Source: an uncultured Bacteroidales bacterium
Lineage (GTDB): Bacteria; Bacteroidota; Bacteroidia; Bacteroidales; Paludibacteraceae
Assembly (NCBI GenBank): GCA_902780495.1
Contig: CACZFM010000005.1
Span: 1-64,000, forward strand
DNA: 64,000 nt
Direction: 5' to 3'
The translations under genes were made by a program, and so were the position numbers. The notes beneath the pieces were generated by a model. That model saw only the letters and a program-made list of their open reading frames with translations, did no database searches and had not been told where the DNA came from. This document shows, piece by piece, positions 25,759 to 34,699 of the stretch; positions within the stretch are counted from its first letter, which is position 1; every line of letters starts with the position of its first letter.

Positions 25759-26722
25759 AAATCTCTATAATCTTCTTAGCCACCAGTTCGTTGGTATATC
25801 CTAATTCAATTATTCGTTCGCGTCCTTTAGTCCGTCCGTTGAAAGCCAATGCCTCCTTCAGCAGCTCCACCATCTCGTCTAAACTCTTCTCATCTCCGTC
25901 CCACCGCTCATGGGTCTTTCTCGGATTCCGCAGTATCCAGTGTCCCGGTTCATCACCGAACAGATACCTCACATCCGCAATATCCGTAGCCAGGCATGGA
26001 CAATTACATGCCATCGCCTCTTTCAACGCTTGCGGAGATCCTTCGCTATGACTCGGCAGCGCAAACAAATCACAGGCATTCATCCGGAGGACACATTCTG
26101 CACGAGAAAGGCCATTCATCTCGATGCAGATGATGTCCGGTGTATGGTGTATGGTGTAAGGTGTACGGTTGAGAATGTCAACTGCCTCTTTGAGAAGCGG
26201 ATAGTTCTTGCGAAGATTGTCGAATGCACCGCCAAAAAGAATATACTTCTTATTCGCATCCCATTTTAGTTGTTTTCGTGCCTCCGCCTTGTCCATCACC
26301 ACGCACTGATCCATCGGCACTCCGCACGGAATTATCGAATAGTTCTTCGCTTTGAAGTAACTCAGATCCCGCACATGTTGCGCCACATAAATCACGTGCT
26401 TCGCTCTCAACGAGAACAACGATGATAGCAAATTTACGTGCCAGTTCAACGTCTCGCCATTATGAAACGTCGTCACCACCGGCACCAACCCTTGTAGTTC
26501 CGCCGTAATTGCCGACAACCCATAATGCGCATGCACGATATTCGGTTTAAACTCCCGTATCTTCGCCTTAAGCGCACCAACCGCCTTCACATAATTCCCC
26601 CGCACAGGGAAATACTCTACCTCGTGCCCCAATGCAAGAATTGCATCCCCTTGTTCTTTCACAAAGGGCAATATATGATCACTATAGTTTGACTTATATC
26701 TACTTACCTCAAGTACTTTCAT
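25736..26722 (-). CDS. Glycosyltransferase family 4-like, 328 aa
   Basis: GT-B glycosyltransferase: N-terminal HILPFVKEQGDAILALGHEV and PNIVHAHYGLSAITAEL, then ILFGGAFDNLRKNYPLLKEAV and the C-terminal donor-binding block ALPSHSEGSPQALKEAMACNCPCLATDIADV. It transfers a sugar from a nucleotide donor to the growing polysaccharide in the cytoplasm. Residues near 186-195 (RTPYTIHHTPD) come from a GGTGTATGGTGTA micro-repeat (26138-26170) where relatives have a short loop. It is the gene after the HNH protein of the CBASS-like operon (14 bases between them). Confidence 0.88.
   Translation of the reverse strand: MKVLEVSRYKSNYSDHILPFVKEQGDAILALGHEVEYFPVRGNYVKAVGALKAKIREFKPNIVHAHYGLSAITAELQGLVPVVTTFHNGETLNWHVNLLSSLFSLRAKHVIYVAQHVRDLSYFKAKNYSIIPCGVPMDQCVVMDKAEARKQLKWDANKKYILFGGAFDNLRKNYPLLKEAVDILNRTPYTIHHTPDIICIEMNGLSRAECVLRMNACDLFALPSHSEGSPQALKEAMACNCPCLATDIADVRYLFGDEPGHWILRNPRKTHERWDGDEKSLDEMVELLKEALAFNGRTKGRERIIELGYTNELVAKKIIEIYEGIIKK
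26138..26170. repeat. In-frame micro-repeat in the GT4 gene
   Basis: GGTGTATGGTGTATGGTGTA with a diverged AGGTGTACGG end. It encodes NRTPYTIHHTPD. The same words are inside wecB at 47235-47264 (HHTPYTLH). Confidence 0.8.
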
Positions 26723-26736
26723 ATTCTTGTTTAACC

Positions 26737-27564
26737 TTAATCTACATAATAATTATGCTTCTGCAACTCCGATAATTTTTCTCTATATTCTTGTAATAAT
26801 GGATGCTCTTTTCTCTCTGCTTGCGATATACGTTCCAATGCTCTTACTACTAACTGCATATACTGCATCCACAACTCCTTCATGCGATTGTGCACGCCAT
26901 AGGCAAACATTTCAAAATGCGGATTGTCTAAAGGATTACAATTGGGCCATTCTGATTGTTTATCATATTCCGCAACATCAACTCCTATTTTCACCAAATA
27001 GTCTCTGATTTGCTGAGCCAGCGAAAAATCAAACTCATCTAACTCTTTAAAATCCGCTTCTATTTCTTCTAATAATCTTTCTGTATCCCTCAATAGATCT
27101 TTTGTTGGTCTATCTATTTCAACCATAATCTTTAAATCTGGTGCAACAGTATCGCTATGATCTATTTCTTCAATTCGTTTCCAAAAGCTTTCACTACTCC
27201 ATTGAAGGTACTTCAGCTGCTCCTCTGTCAATTTCAAGGACTCTGCGCTAAACCTTGTTTCATGCTCCTGTTTGTATCTCCGCAACTCTGCTACGGTATA
27301 AGTTTCCTCATCCGCATCCACCATCTTATGATGACGACTACATAGTAGAATTAAGTTCTCCGCTCCATTTCTTTCTTCACCAGTTTGCGTAGCATCATAT
27401 CTTGGTCCTCCGGCACTAAAGGCCTTAATATGACAGCACTCACCTGTCAGCAAGCCACTATCCTCAAATATTGGTTCGCAACATCCCGGATATGCACATT
27501 GATTTCCCGAATGCGCATACAGCAACCTCAGCACCTCACTTGATATATGCCTACTTGCTCCCAT
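26737..27564 (-). CDS. HNH-endonuclease protein, candidate CBASS effector, 275 aa
   Basis: The N-terminal 90 residues hold an HNH fold: CAYPGC (Cys23, Cys28), GECCHIKAFSAGGPRYD (His45), NLILLCSRHHKMVD (Asn70, Cys75, His79). The remaining 180 residues are helical (LLRDTERLLEEIEADFKELDEFD) and do not look like a SAVED cyclic-nucleotide sensor. It starts 14 bases inside the DUF6602 gene and is the last gene of the CBASS-like operon. A DNA-cutting effector is the natural reading, like Cap5, but with a different second half. Alternatively it could be an unrelated restriction factor. Confidence 0.72.
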   Translation of the reverse strand: MGASRHISSEVLRLLYAHSGNQCAYPGCCEPIFEDSGLLTGECCHIKAFSAGGPRYDATQTGEERNGAENLILLCSRHHKMVDADEETYTVAELRRYKQEHETRFSAESLKLTEEQLKYLQWSSESFWKRIEEIDHSDTVAPDLKIMVEIDRPTKDLLRDTERLLEEIEADFKELDEFDFSLAQQIRDYLVKIGVDVAEYDKQSEWPNCNPLDNPHFEMFAYGVHNRMKELWMQYMQLVVRALERISQAERKEHPLLQEYREKLSELQKHNYYVD

Positions 27565-28408
27565 CCGTATCTTTTACGTTACTTGGCTTTATATACAAAT
27601 CCACATCTATCTCCTCTCCTACAGCATGTAAATATGCTTGGTAATCAATTGCTGCTATTGTGCCTATGGCCTGCTGAATATAGTGCGACAATTGCAGCAC
27701 AAAAGTAAATATCGAATTCTCAGGCTGGCTAAATATCACGTTTTGAATCTGTTTCTCTTCATTAAACTGTTTCACAGATTTGATATCAACTGTAATTTGT
27801 GTATCTCCTTGCTTGTAATCTACCACAAACGCAAATTTGTCAGCAGCACAACCCAAATCCAATTTCTCATCTCCTTCCAACTCGGCAAGACGCTTAACGA
27901 ATGTATCTTGCTGCATCGTACAAGTATTAGCCAAGATTCCTCCTATAATAGGTGTTAAAGAGCGTGCTGAATATTTTGATCCCGCATTTATGATTTCAAC
28001 TGAAGTCCTCTTTAATGCACGCACACTTGCTACTTTCTTCCCCGCGTATTTGACGTACGACATTCCGTCCGATGTGCCGATAAAGTCAGGCTTAACCTCG
28101 AAGACTGCATACACTCCCTCTGCTGGTATATATTTAAAACCATTTTGTTGAAATACAAATGGAGTATAGAAGTTATCATAAACCACAATATCTATCTGCT
28201 CGCTTACTTGTCCTTCGCTATCTACAACCATGGCTTTGTCAACGCTATAGCGATTAGGAAGATATTTTCTCAACATCTCTATCCACGAGTTTTCTAATGC
28301 ATCTCCCGTACTCCCTGGATGCGCAATTATGGAACGGTTTAGCCCCAACTCTCCTACCATCGCTTGTTGTAAGCCCTCAAACAATATTTTAAGATCTATC
28401 TTGTTCAT
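27551..28408 (-). CDS. DUF6602 family protein with PD-(D/E)XK-like residues, 285 aa
   Basis: The pattern YLPNRYSVDKAMVVDSEGQ then SEQIDIVVYD (Asp73) and GVYAVFEVKPDF (Glu104, Lys106), with Glu40 before, fits DUF6602 and looks like a PD-(D/E)XK nuclease core. Later parts (LSHYIQQAIGTIAAIDYQAYL) are helical. The gene overlaps the JAMM gene by 20 bases and the HNH gene by 14, so it is tightly coupled to the CBASS genes. It may be a nuclease effector or accessory factor. Nuclease activity is inferred from the motif only. Confidence 0.68.
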   Translation of the reverse strand: MNKIDLKILFEGLQQAMVGELGLNRSIIAHPGSTGDALENSWIEMLRKYLPNRYSVDKAMVVDSEGQVSEQIDIVVYDNFYTPFVFQQNGFKYIPAEGVYAVFEVKPDFIGTSDGMSYVKYAGKKVASVRALKRTSVEIINAGSKYSARSLTPIIGGILANTCTMQQDTFVKRLAELEGDEKLDLGCAADKFAFVVDYKQGDTQITVDIKSVKQFNEEKQIQNVIFSQPENSIFTFVLQLSHYIQQAIGTIAAIDYQAYLHAVGEEIDVDLYIKPSNVKDTDGSK

Positions 28409-28862
28409 ATCTCAATAGTTGTTTATTGTCATACATGTATATCTCATATCCCTTCACCTTTCTACTCTTCACAGACACTATCATCAGCAACGGATTCTCA
28501 ATTTCTGTCTTATTATATTCCGCTATTTCTATCATTGCTTGCCTATCTATCCCGCTATATTGTGCATTTCCATCCGGATGCGAATGCCACTCGCCTAAAT
28601 AATGTAATCCGGTTTCTTTATGGATGCGCATAAACTGCTTTTCACTTACCGATCGCAAGAACGAACTTCCCGAAGCATGGGTGCTCGGCGACTTAACCAT
28701 AAGCAGTATTTGAGCTAAAGAACGATCTTCCGTGTACGCCCCAAACAAGAAGCCACCCCCTTCAAATGGATATGCACGCAATGCTTCTTCATAGATTGTG
28801 TTCAACACCTCTTCACCTATCTCTACGTACAATTCGTGCCCTATGAGTCTATGTTTTACCAT
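28389..28862 (-). CDS. JAB/JAMM isopeptidase, Cap3-like, 157 aa
   Basis: A perfect JAMM metal-binding motif H-x-H-x7-S-x2-D is present: His93 and His95 (EWHSHPDG), Ser103 and Asp106 (YSGIDRQ), with the upstream Glu34 (FEGGGFLFG). In type II CBASS such proteins (Cap3) remove the CD-NTase from its conjugates, counteracting Cap2. It overlaps the E2-E1 gene by 7 bases. Length and fold fit the Prok-JAB family. Confidence 0.87.
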   Translation of the reverse strand: MVKHRLIGHELYVEIGEEVLNTIYEEALRAYPFEGGGFLFGAYTEDRSLAQILLMVKSPSTHASGSSFLRSVSEKQFMRIHKETGLHYLGEWHSHPDGNAQYSGIDRQAMIEIAEYNKTEIENPLLMIVSVKSRKVKGYEIYMYDNKQLLRYEQDRS

Positions 28863-30487
28863 CGTATCAAACGTAATGATTCGTCTATTTCTTTAACCAT
28901 AAAGTTCGCCTTCCGCATATCTCCGTTCAACATCTTTACCATATATCGCATAGCGTACTGAACCATTATCTGCACATCATTGTACGACGCTTTGAATGTT
29001 GGGGACCAACATCCTTCTGGATTATACATATCTCCTGCATCGCTATTAATCAAGTCTGTATATACTCGCGTGACAAAATCACATATGCCCGGAGAAAATG
29101 CACATACCAATTCATTGGCTTTGTTTGATATAGATAGATTAACAATCTGTGCCTTTATTTTCACTTGATCCAGCGCCCACATCATTTCGCTATCTATTGA
29201 GCAATCGAATATGATATCGTACTTATCCAAAAGTTCAGGAATTATCTTAGCCTCTGATTGAGGAGCATGCTTCAACACCTGATGTAATTCCTTCACAATC
29301 GTCACATTTACATAAGGCGAAATTGATTCTAATATCGTTTTCAGTTCCTCTATCTTTTCGGTTTTTCCTGTGGCAAACAAATACTCCGAGCGACACACAT
29401 TCCCCGGATGTTTCTTATCAAAATCAGATAATGTGATATCTTTCAATCCACATCGTACTAAAGTCGTCGAAACAATACTCCCGATAGCTCCAACTCCCAT
29501 GACCATTATCTTCTTATCCGTTATCAATTCTGGAAATTTACCTCTTCCGTAGAATTGATTATAAGAGCATTCTGCTGCATCCACAGTATGCATCTTCAAG
29601 TCCTCCATTACGGGAAACCACTCTTTCTTTCCGCCATTTCTCACTTGCTGTCCCTTTATGATTCGTTGACTTTCATCCGGATAACTAATTAGCCATCGTT
29701 GCTTTCCGTTCGGTGTCTTATAGCCCCAAAAGACCGGAGTAAACTTGTCTTTATCAACATATAGTTTCTCGTATACAAAACGCAACTGTTCTTCGGTGCA
29801 CAAATCCGCCAACTCCGCATAGTTGGACATCGCGAACTTCCCATAATGAGATGGACTTCCGCTTAATATTACAAATAATCCCTGCGCATGCGTTAGACTT
29901 TTATACAACTCTGACCATTCGCCATGACTTTGCACGCCATCATGTCGCGCCATACCCTGGATAAGATAGGTATCAACCGAACTTTCTATTTTACTATTGC
30001 CGGATATTTTTGTATAGGCTACATACCCATAGTCTCCTGCATGAAAAGTGACATTCGTCTGTGAATAGTAAAATTGCACCTTGCGACCATTAATCAGCAC
30101 ATCGTTTACCACCAAGTCCTCATAATGTTCATCTTTTTCACCGCCTATATAGTACCGTTCTATCCATTCGCATACAGCTTCTACCTCTACACGTATCCTG
30201 TCTTCCCAAATTACGCAGTCTTGCGTATGCAAACACAAGTTCCCCTCCTGCATTATATGAGGATACGCCAACAAATCTTTATTAACGAACAATAATGGGG
30301 ATGTGTCTCCGCACTTCATAGGCGACATATCCCTTTTTACATGCATGAGGAATGGTAGTTCTACTCCTCCTATTGAGAAGAGAACCTCAAACATCCATAA
30401 TACTTCCGTCTCCCCTTTATCTGTCACATGAATGATAAAGGGAAATTTCCGAAGTATATCTATAATATGTGCCTTGTCTATGGTCAT
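28856..30487 (-). CDS. Fused E2-E1 ubiquitin-transferase-like protein, Cap2, 543 aa
   Basis: The N-terminal ~120 residues are an E2-like domain with candidate catalytic Cys85 in EGNLCLHTQD. A middle region follows, then a ThiF-type E1 adenylation domain with MGVGAIGSIVSTTLV (about 331-345), LSDFDKKHPGNVCRSEY and candidate E1 Cys493 in PEGCWSPTF. This matches Cap2, which activates the CD-NTase C-terminus and attaches it to a target, priming cyclic-nucleotide signalling. The ATG at 30485-30487 overlaps the CD-NTase stop as TGATG; a TTG 3 bases earlier is also in frame. Confidence 0.88.
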   Translation of the reverse strand: MTIDKAHIIDILRKFPFIIHVTDKGETEVLWMFEVLFSIGGVELPFLMHVKRDMSPMKCGDTSPLLFVNKDLLAYPHIMQEGNLCLHTQDCVIWEDRIRVEVEAVCEWIERYYIGGEKDEHYEDLVVNDVLINGRKVQFYYSQTNVTFHAGDYGYVAYTKISGNSKIESSVDTYLIQGMARHDGVQSHGEWSELYKSLTHAQGLFVILSGSPSHYGKFAMSNYAELADLCTEEQLRFVYEKLYVDKDKFTPVFWGYKTPNGKQRWLISYPDESQRIIKGQQVRNGGKKEWFPVMEDLKMHTVDAAECSYNQFYGRGKFPELITDKKIMVMGVGAIGSIVSTTLVRCGLKDITLSDFDKKHPGNVCRSEYLFATGKTEKIEELKTILESISPYVNVTIVKELHQVLKHAPQSEAKIIPELLDKYDIIFDCSIDSEMMWALDQVKIKAQIVNLSISNKANELVCAFSPGICDFVTRVYTDLINSDAGDMYNPEGCWSPTFKASYNDVQIMVQYAMRYMVKMLNGDMRKANFMVKEIDESLRLIRW

Positions 30488-31464
30488 CAACCAAATCTTT
30501 TCCCTGTAGGAGGTAATGGAACTTGCATACCTGTACGCACTCCGTACGACTCCTTCTTGCGCTTATGCTCCCTATTCTCTGGGAATGCAATTTTAATATA
30601 CTCCGGCCAGGTTTCTATCTGACGCAACATATTATCCATCTCCGATTTTAGAGTCGTACGATCCGCAGAATCCATTCTAGCCAGAACATCATTATTCGTG
30701 TTACCTGGATCAATCAAATGACAACTTGTATCCGTCGCATGATCTCGTATATACTGCAATACATGCTCTAACATTGACCAAATATCCCTCGGACCATCAT
30801 AGTCCTCCATCGCTTTCAATGTGAATAACTCCAGCACAAAAGATTTTACGTGCTTTCCAGTACATTTCTTCCATACCTTCAATAAACGAATAACTTTCCG
30901 CTCATCGTTTTTCCCGCATATTTTATCTGCCTGCGCTTCAATATTCGTTTTCTGGCTACTTCCTTCATCTGACATAAATCCCCATGTCGATTCACGGAAG
31001 AAGAGATTTAGATTCCCTGTCTCTTCATAATCATCTTGTCGCAACTCGCGTCCGGGAACAACGTCTATCGGAATCTCCTTTTGTACACCATTATCAAAAT
31101 AGCGATAGGTAAATCCAATGGATACCTTTTGCTTCTTGACGTAAGAATCAATTATATCATCGTTCTCTTTTCGATAATTGTCTAAGAATTTAAATACATC
31201 GTCAGACATTTCCTGTAATGTGCCAAAACTATCACGCCGGAACGCGATTACAAAATCAATATCAAACTTGATATTCACAGATGTACGTTTGGCTATGGAA
31301 CCGGATTTAAAGGTTTTAATTACTTTATCCCCGTAGTGCTTCTCAACTGCACCCATCAATCGCTCAGCCGCTGCTTTGTATGCATCCGTCTGGTCCTTTA
31401 CATGAGGCATAGCATACGAATATAGCACATCCTCCAAATATTCTTTCTTGTTAAACTCTTCCAT
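30487..31464 (-). CDS. CD-NTase (cGAS/DncV-like nucleotidyltransferase) of CBASS, 325 aa
   Basis: The nucleotidyltransferase core is complete: FKSGSIAKRTSVN (Gly55-Ser56), IKFDIDFVIAF (Asp68, Asp70) and the third carboxylate Asp134 in EIPIDVVPG. The helical C-terminal half is like SMODS/OAS proteins (KVIRLLKVWKK, SFVLELFTLKAM). The protein ends GKRFG, a free glycine tail as expected for a CD-NTase that Cap2 conjugates. On phage infection such enzymes make cyclic oligonucleotides that activate effectors. Its clade and product are not predictable here. It leads the genes for Cap2, Cap3, DUF6602 and HNH. Confidence 0.87.
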   Translation of the reverse strand: MEEFNKKEYLEDVLYSYAMPHVKDQTDAYKAAAERLMGAVEKHYGDKVIKTFKSGSIAKRTSVNIKFDIDFVIAFRRDSFGTLQEMSDDVFKFLDNYRKENDDIIDSYVKKQKVSIGFTYRYFDNGVQKEIPIDVVPGRELRQDDYEETGNLNLFFRESTWGFMSDEGSSQKTNIEAQADKICGKNDERKVIRLLKVWKKCTGKHVKSFVLELFTLKAMEDYDGPRDIWSMLEHVLQYIRDHATDTSCHLIDPGNTNNDVLARMDSADRTTLKSEMDNMLRQIETWPEYIKIAFPENREHKRKKESYGVRTGMQVPLPPTGKRFG

Positions 31465-31563
31465 ATTCTTTTATCTTTTATTCTGTAACAACATTTAGCA
31501 TTCCATCATTAAGCGACGCAGCTCATTTTGCAGCTAATTTGCTTCTTATTTCGCTTCTGTGCC

Positions 31564-32295
31564 TTACCCCATCTTCATTAATTTTAGTGTACCGTATCCA
31601 ACTATAATCGCAATTGCAAAACTTATAAACGTACCTATTAACACGTACTCTGTCAACTTTAATTCTCCGCTCTTTTGCAAGTCGCCAAAGCGGAAAATAG
31701 ATTTCGCCGCTAATAGGAATCCTATCCCTTCTGGATAACCAACTAAGATAAAAGTAAGTATCAGTACGCGCTCCAATATGCCGATATATTCACCTCCTCG
31801 CGGTAACGATTGCGCTTTCGAATCCGCTCCATCTGTTTGATCTTTCATCTCCGATTGCTGGTAAAACATACTGATGAATAAGGATGCAGGTACCGTCACT
31901 ATTATATATGCCATTGCCACAAGCATTAGATGACTTACGCTTACATGAGGTAACTCTATTATTGGCTCCATTCCACAGAATAGCCCAACGATAACCACGA
32001 AATGTACTAATTGATCAAACACAAAGTGCCATACATTTTCACCCTTTCCAATATATGATTTGGTGACATCTATCACCAAGTGCGATACAAAGATAACCAT
32101 CGGCACAATCCAATTCGTCCAGTCCCATACAAACACATAGGCAGTAGCTGCTTGAATCAACGCATGTGCTATCTGAGCACACCATCCTTTCCATGTGTTT
32201 AACTGTAATTTGTGTGCGCAAATCTTCTTATTTTGCAACACGAAATCTGCCACAACATGTGCGCAGAGCAATTTGACTAATAATGTATAGTCCAT
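31564..32295 (-). CDS. DUF3307 family membrane protein, 243 aa
   Basis: The family opening LLCAHVVADFVLQNKKICAHK, with His and Asp in a membrane helix, is followed by several hydrophobic segments (LIQAATAYVFVWDWTNWIV, VIFVSHLVIDVTKSYIG, LVHFVVIVGLFCGM, LMLVAMAYIIVTVPASLFI, and two at the C-terminus). I estimate six to seven membrane helices. It starts 2 bases after the SatD-like stop, a pairing commonly seen for these families. Function is unknown. The 99-base gap to the CD-NTase holds no promoter that I recognise, so it may belong to the same transcript. Confidence 0.75.
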   Translation of the reverse strand: MDYTLLVKLLCAHVVADFVLQNKKICAHKLQLNTWKGWCAQIAHALIQAATAYVFVWDWTNWIVPMVIFVSHLVIDVTKSYIGKGENVWHFVFDQLVHFVVIVGLFCGMEPIIELPHVSVSHLMLVAMAYIIVTVPASLFISMFYQQSEMKDQTDGADSKAQSLPRGGEYIGILERVLILTFILVGYPEGIGFLLAAKSIFRFGDLQKSGELKLTEYVLIGTFISFAIAIIVGYGTLKLMKMG

Positions 32296-32297
32296 CT

Positions 32298-32930
32298 TTA
32301 TTTATATTTTGCTAATACCATTTTCATTCGCTCCAGAACTACTGCGATAATAGATAGTTTTGATGCATTGATTGCCTTATTAACCACTTGTGGTTTCACA
32401 CAGAGTTTCTTTGCGATTAATTTTTGTTTTATCTCAGGATCATACAAACACTCAAAAACCACTTTGCTTTGAGCAACCGTGAGACTCGTTAACAAATCAT
32501 CCAATATCATGGATAATACGTTTAGCTCATCGTTCGTCGCTTCTTTTCCAGTTGTAATTTTCAATCGTTGCTTTCCCAAATTTTCGAATGCTCTTCCTGA
32601 CAAGATATATGCCTCTCCGTCAGACTGACCTATAGACTCTCCGACATAACTAACCTCACCTATCCCGATAGACATGCGAGCATCCAGCTTGTTCGTTTTA
32701 TTCAAACTCTTGCTTTTTAGACCTATCCTCAATAGTGCAGCTATAAATGGAGTCAACTCGTAATATTCCACTTCTATTTGGAAGCTGTCACCTCTGTAAA
32801 TTTCCAAACGGATTGGACAAATGCGCTGTAATTGTGCTGCTAATTCATTCAGCACATCAGGCAACATTCCACGTTGTTCATAGGGTATCTTTGTAGATCC
32901 CACGACATCTGCTGTAATAATTCCTTTCAT
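32298..32930 (-). CDS. SatD family protein with cyclase-like opening, 210 aa
   Basis: The protein begins GIITADVVGSTKIP and continues with YRGDSFQIEV (Asp48) and ARMSIGIGEVSYVGES, the pattern of SatD proteins and reminiscent of class III nucleotide cyclases (a first metal Asp at position 8 and a second at 48). The last 60 residues look like a helix-turn-helix (AKKLCVKPQVVNKAI). SatD was named in a streptococcal acid-tolerance operon and its reaction is not established. It is the first gene of the unit that leads into the CBASS-like genes. Confidence 0.7.
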   Translation of the reverse strand: MKGIITADVVGSTKIPYEQRGMLPDVLNELAAQLQRICPIRLEIYRGDSFQIEVEYYELTPFIAALLRIGLKSKSLNKTNKLDARMSIGIGEVSYVGESIGQSDGEAYILSGRAFENLGKQRLKITTGKEATNDELNVLSMILDDLLTSLTVAQSKVVFECLYDPEIKQKLIAKKLCVKPQVVNKAINASKLSIIAVVLERMKMVLAKYK

Positions 32931-32950
32931 TTTATTATATTTATCTATTT

Positions 32951-33030
32951 ATCAGCCGTTTTTGGGTGATTTCTATAAAATCAGCCGTTTTTAGGTGATT
33001 TCTACAAAATCAGCCGTTTTTGGATGATTA
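32951..33030. repeat. 29-base tandem repeat, nearly three units
   Basis: Units beginning ATCAGCCGTTTTTGGGTGAT start at 32951, 32980 and 33009 with few differences. They lie in the 211-base gap upstream of the SatD-like gene and have no spacers between them. Confidence 0.85.
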
Positions 33031-33034
33031 TTGT

Positions 33035-33128
33035 TTTACAAACTACAAAATACAAACAACAAATTACAAATTACAAACCACAAATAACACTTTCATATAA
33101 ATTTTAAATCACAAATTATAAATCATAA
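33035..33128. repeat. A-rich micro-repeat tract
   Basis: Repeated words ACAAATTACAAATTACAAAC and AAATCACAAATTATAAATC fill the rest of the gap. The same words flank the four-helix gene at 56481-56512. Confidence 0.7.
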
Positions 33129-33141
33129 ATGCGAAAAACGC

Positions 33142-34683
33142 CTAAATCAAGCCCCTTCCTTTCAACTTAAACCAGTTCCAAACCAAACACACGGCAACCT
33201 CCAGCACAACGACCAGAGTGAACATTCTGCGCCACCTCGCATTGGTTTTCGCAGCTCGTATACCATAGGCGGCAAAAAGCATCAGCATTGGTATAACCGG
33301 CATGTGAAAACGACCGGATTGTGCAAAAACGCTCAAGGCTAATACCACATGGTATCCCACCGTGTAAGCCAATATGAACACATGCCTTCGCCATTCACCG
33401 CTAATGAGCAAGATGAACATCACCATAATGACAAAGAACGATAAAATGTTCTTGATATAACTTCCTCCGGACAATTGCCGCTGAAGGACCTGACTCTCCA
33501 GTGCGACATTGAAGGTAGGGAAAGGAATTGAAAAAATCAACGGTGCAAACACTGCTTTTGTGGCATACTTAGCAAATTCATTACCTCCACTTCGAGTACT
33601 GCGCCATTCCATATTTGTTTTCTGATAATCCGATTGAGCTTTTGCGGTCAAATCCTGCGATTGCGTCCGAATGCTATCTCCCAATGCCAAAAGAAGAGTG
33701 AGCAACACCAATACACCGGCAATAATCTTCTTTCCAAAACTCAGCACACGGTTCGAGGCCATTACAACGTGCGCAAATATTGCCAAATACAACACAATTC
33801 CCAATGCTGCCCGAAAGAAAAACAGGGAGGATGCCGCCAACAATCCGGGAATCAGTCCCTGGAATGACAATTTCTTGCCTGACATAAGTGTTTTATCAAT
33901 CTGATCAACACTCAAGCAACAAAGGAACACCATCTCTGCCTCCTTAAACATATTTCCGCACCAATAAATCATGTTGGGATTAAAAGCCACAAATATGGCC
34001 GCCATGCGCGCCACTTCTGCGCCATAATGCCTGTTCGCCACGTTGTATATACACACTGCACAATAAGCACTTACTATTGCCTTTATGACAAATGGCACAA
34101 ATACATCGCTTGTACGAAAGGTTAACAAATATTCCACGGCAAGCCATGTCGGATACCCCACATCATCTATTTGGGCTTGCCATCTCACTTGTAATTGCTC
34201 GAATGAAAGGCCAGATTCTCCTGTCAACCAATCAGCGATTGCTTTACCAAACGGCATGTACCATTCCACATCCGCACTATCTCCCCATGTTGTTTCATAA
34301 TAATCCGGATTAAAGATAAAATAGCAATACAACACCCATAATAGGCGAGCGACTAATCCTGCCCAAAATACAGAGCGAATAAACGTTTTTTCTGTTTTTC
34401 GTGCACTAACAATCGAGAGTTGTTTTCCTCCATAGAAAAACAATACCACCGAAAGACTTGCAATAACGGCATCACGCCATTCCATCGGATAGCCCCAAAC
34501 CAATGTGCATAGTGCAAAAGCGACAAAGAAAAATACGATAGATTTTCCTATCAGCCAGTTGGGGATGGACAAGGAGCCATACCCTACGGATGCATTTGTA
34601 TCCAATCCGAAACGGCGCAGCATACGCGCACGCCACGAACGCGGAGGCATTGGAGGATTATATGTAGGGCCGTTTATCATCAT
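33142..34683 (-). CDS. Multi-pass membrane protein, candidate polysaccharide polymerase, 513 aa
   Basis: About ten hydrophobic segments span the protein (SIVFFFVAFALCTLVWGY, VFWAGLVARLLWVLYCYFIF, IIAGVLVLLTLLLALG, FFVIMVMFILLISG, GYHVVLALSVFAQSG). The loop PDYYETTWGDSADVEWYMP, GYPTWLAVEYLLTF and NMIYWCGNMFKEAEMV recall GT39-like or EpsG/Wzy-type proteins, which polymerise or modify glycans in the periplasm. No flippase gene is visible, so this is the only polymerase candidate in the window. It has its own strong promoter. The N-terminal 30 residues are basic and cytoplasmic-looking. Confidence 0.65.
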   Translation of the reverse strand: MMINGPTYNPPMPPRSWRARMLRRFGLDTNASVGYGSLSIPNWLIGKSIVFFFVAFALCTLVWGYPMEWRDAVIASLSVVLFFYGGKQLSIVSARKTEKTFIRSVFWAGLVARLLWVLYCYFIFNPDYYETTWGDSADVEWYMPFGKAIADWLTGESGLSFEQLQVRWQAQIDDVGYPTWLAVEYLLTFRTSDVFVPFVIKAIVSAYCAVCIYNVANRHYGAEVARMAAIFVAFNPNMIYWCGNMFKEAEMVFLCCLSVDQIDKTLMSGKKLSFQGLIPGLLAASSLFFFRAALGIVLYLAIFAHVVMASNRVLSFGKKIIAGVLVLLTLLLALGDSIRTQSQDLTAKAQSDYQKTNMEWRSTRSGGNEFAKYATKAVFAPLIFSIPFPTFNVALESQVLQRQLSGGSYIKNILSFFVIMVMFILLISGEWRRHVFILAYTVGYHVVLALSVFAQSGRFHMPVIPMLMLFAAYGIRAAKTNARWRRMFTLVVVLEVAVCLVWNWFKLKGRGLI

Positions 34684-34699
34684 TTGCGATTAGAGCGCG

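Noticed and set aside
26737..31464. Bil (ISG15-like) antiphage operon instead of CBASS
   Set aside because: No ubiquitin-like protein is encoded, E1 and E2 are fused, and a complete CD-NTase is present.
32951..33030. Possible CRISPR array (29-base units)
   Set aside because: The units are directly adjacent with no spacers and no cas genes are present.
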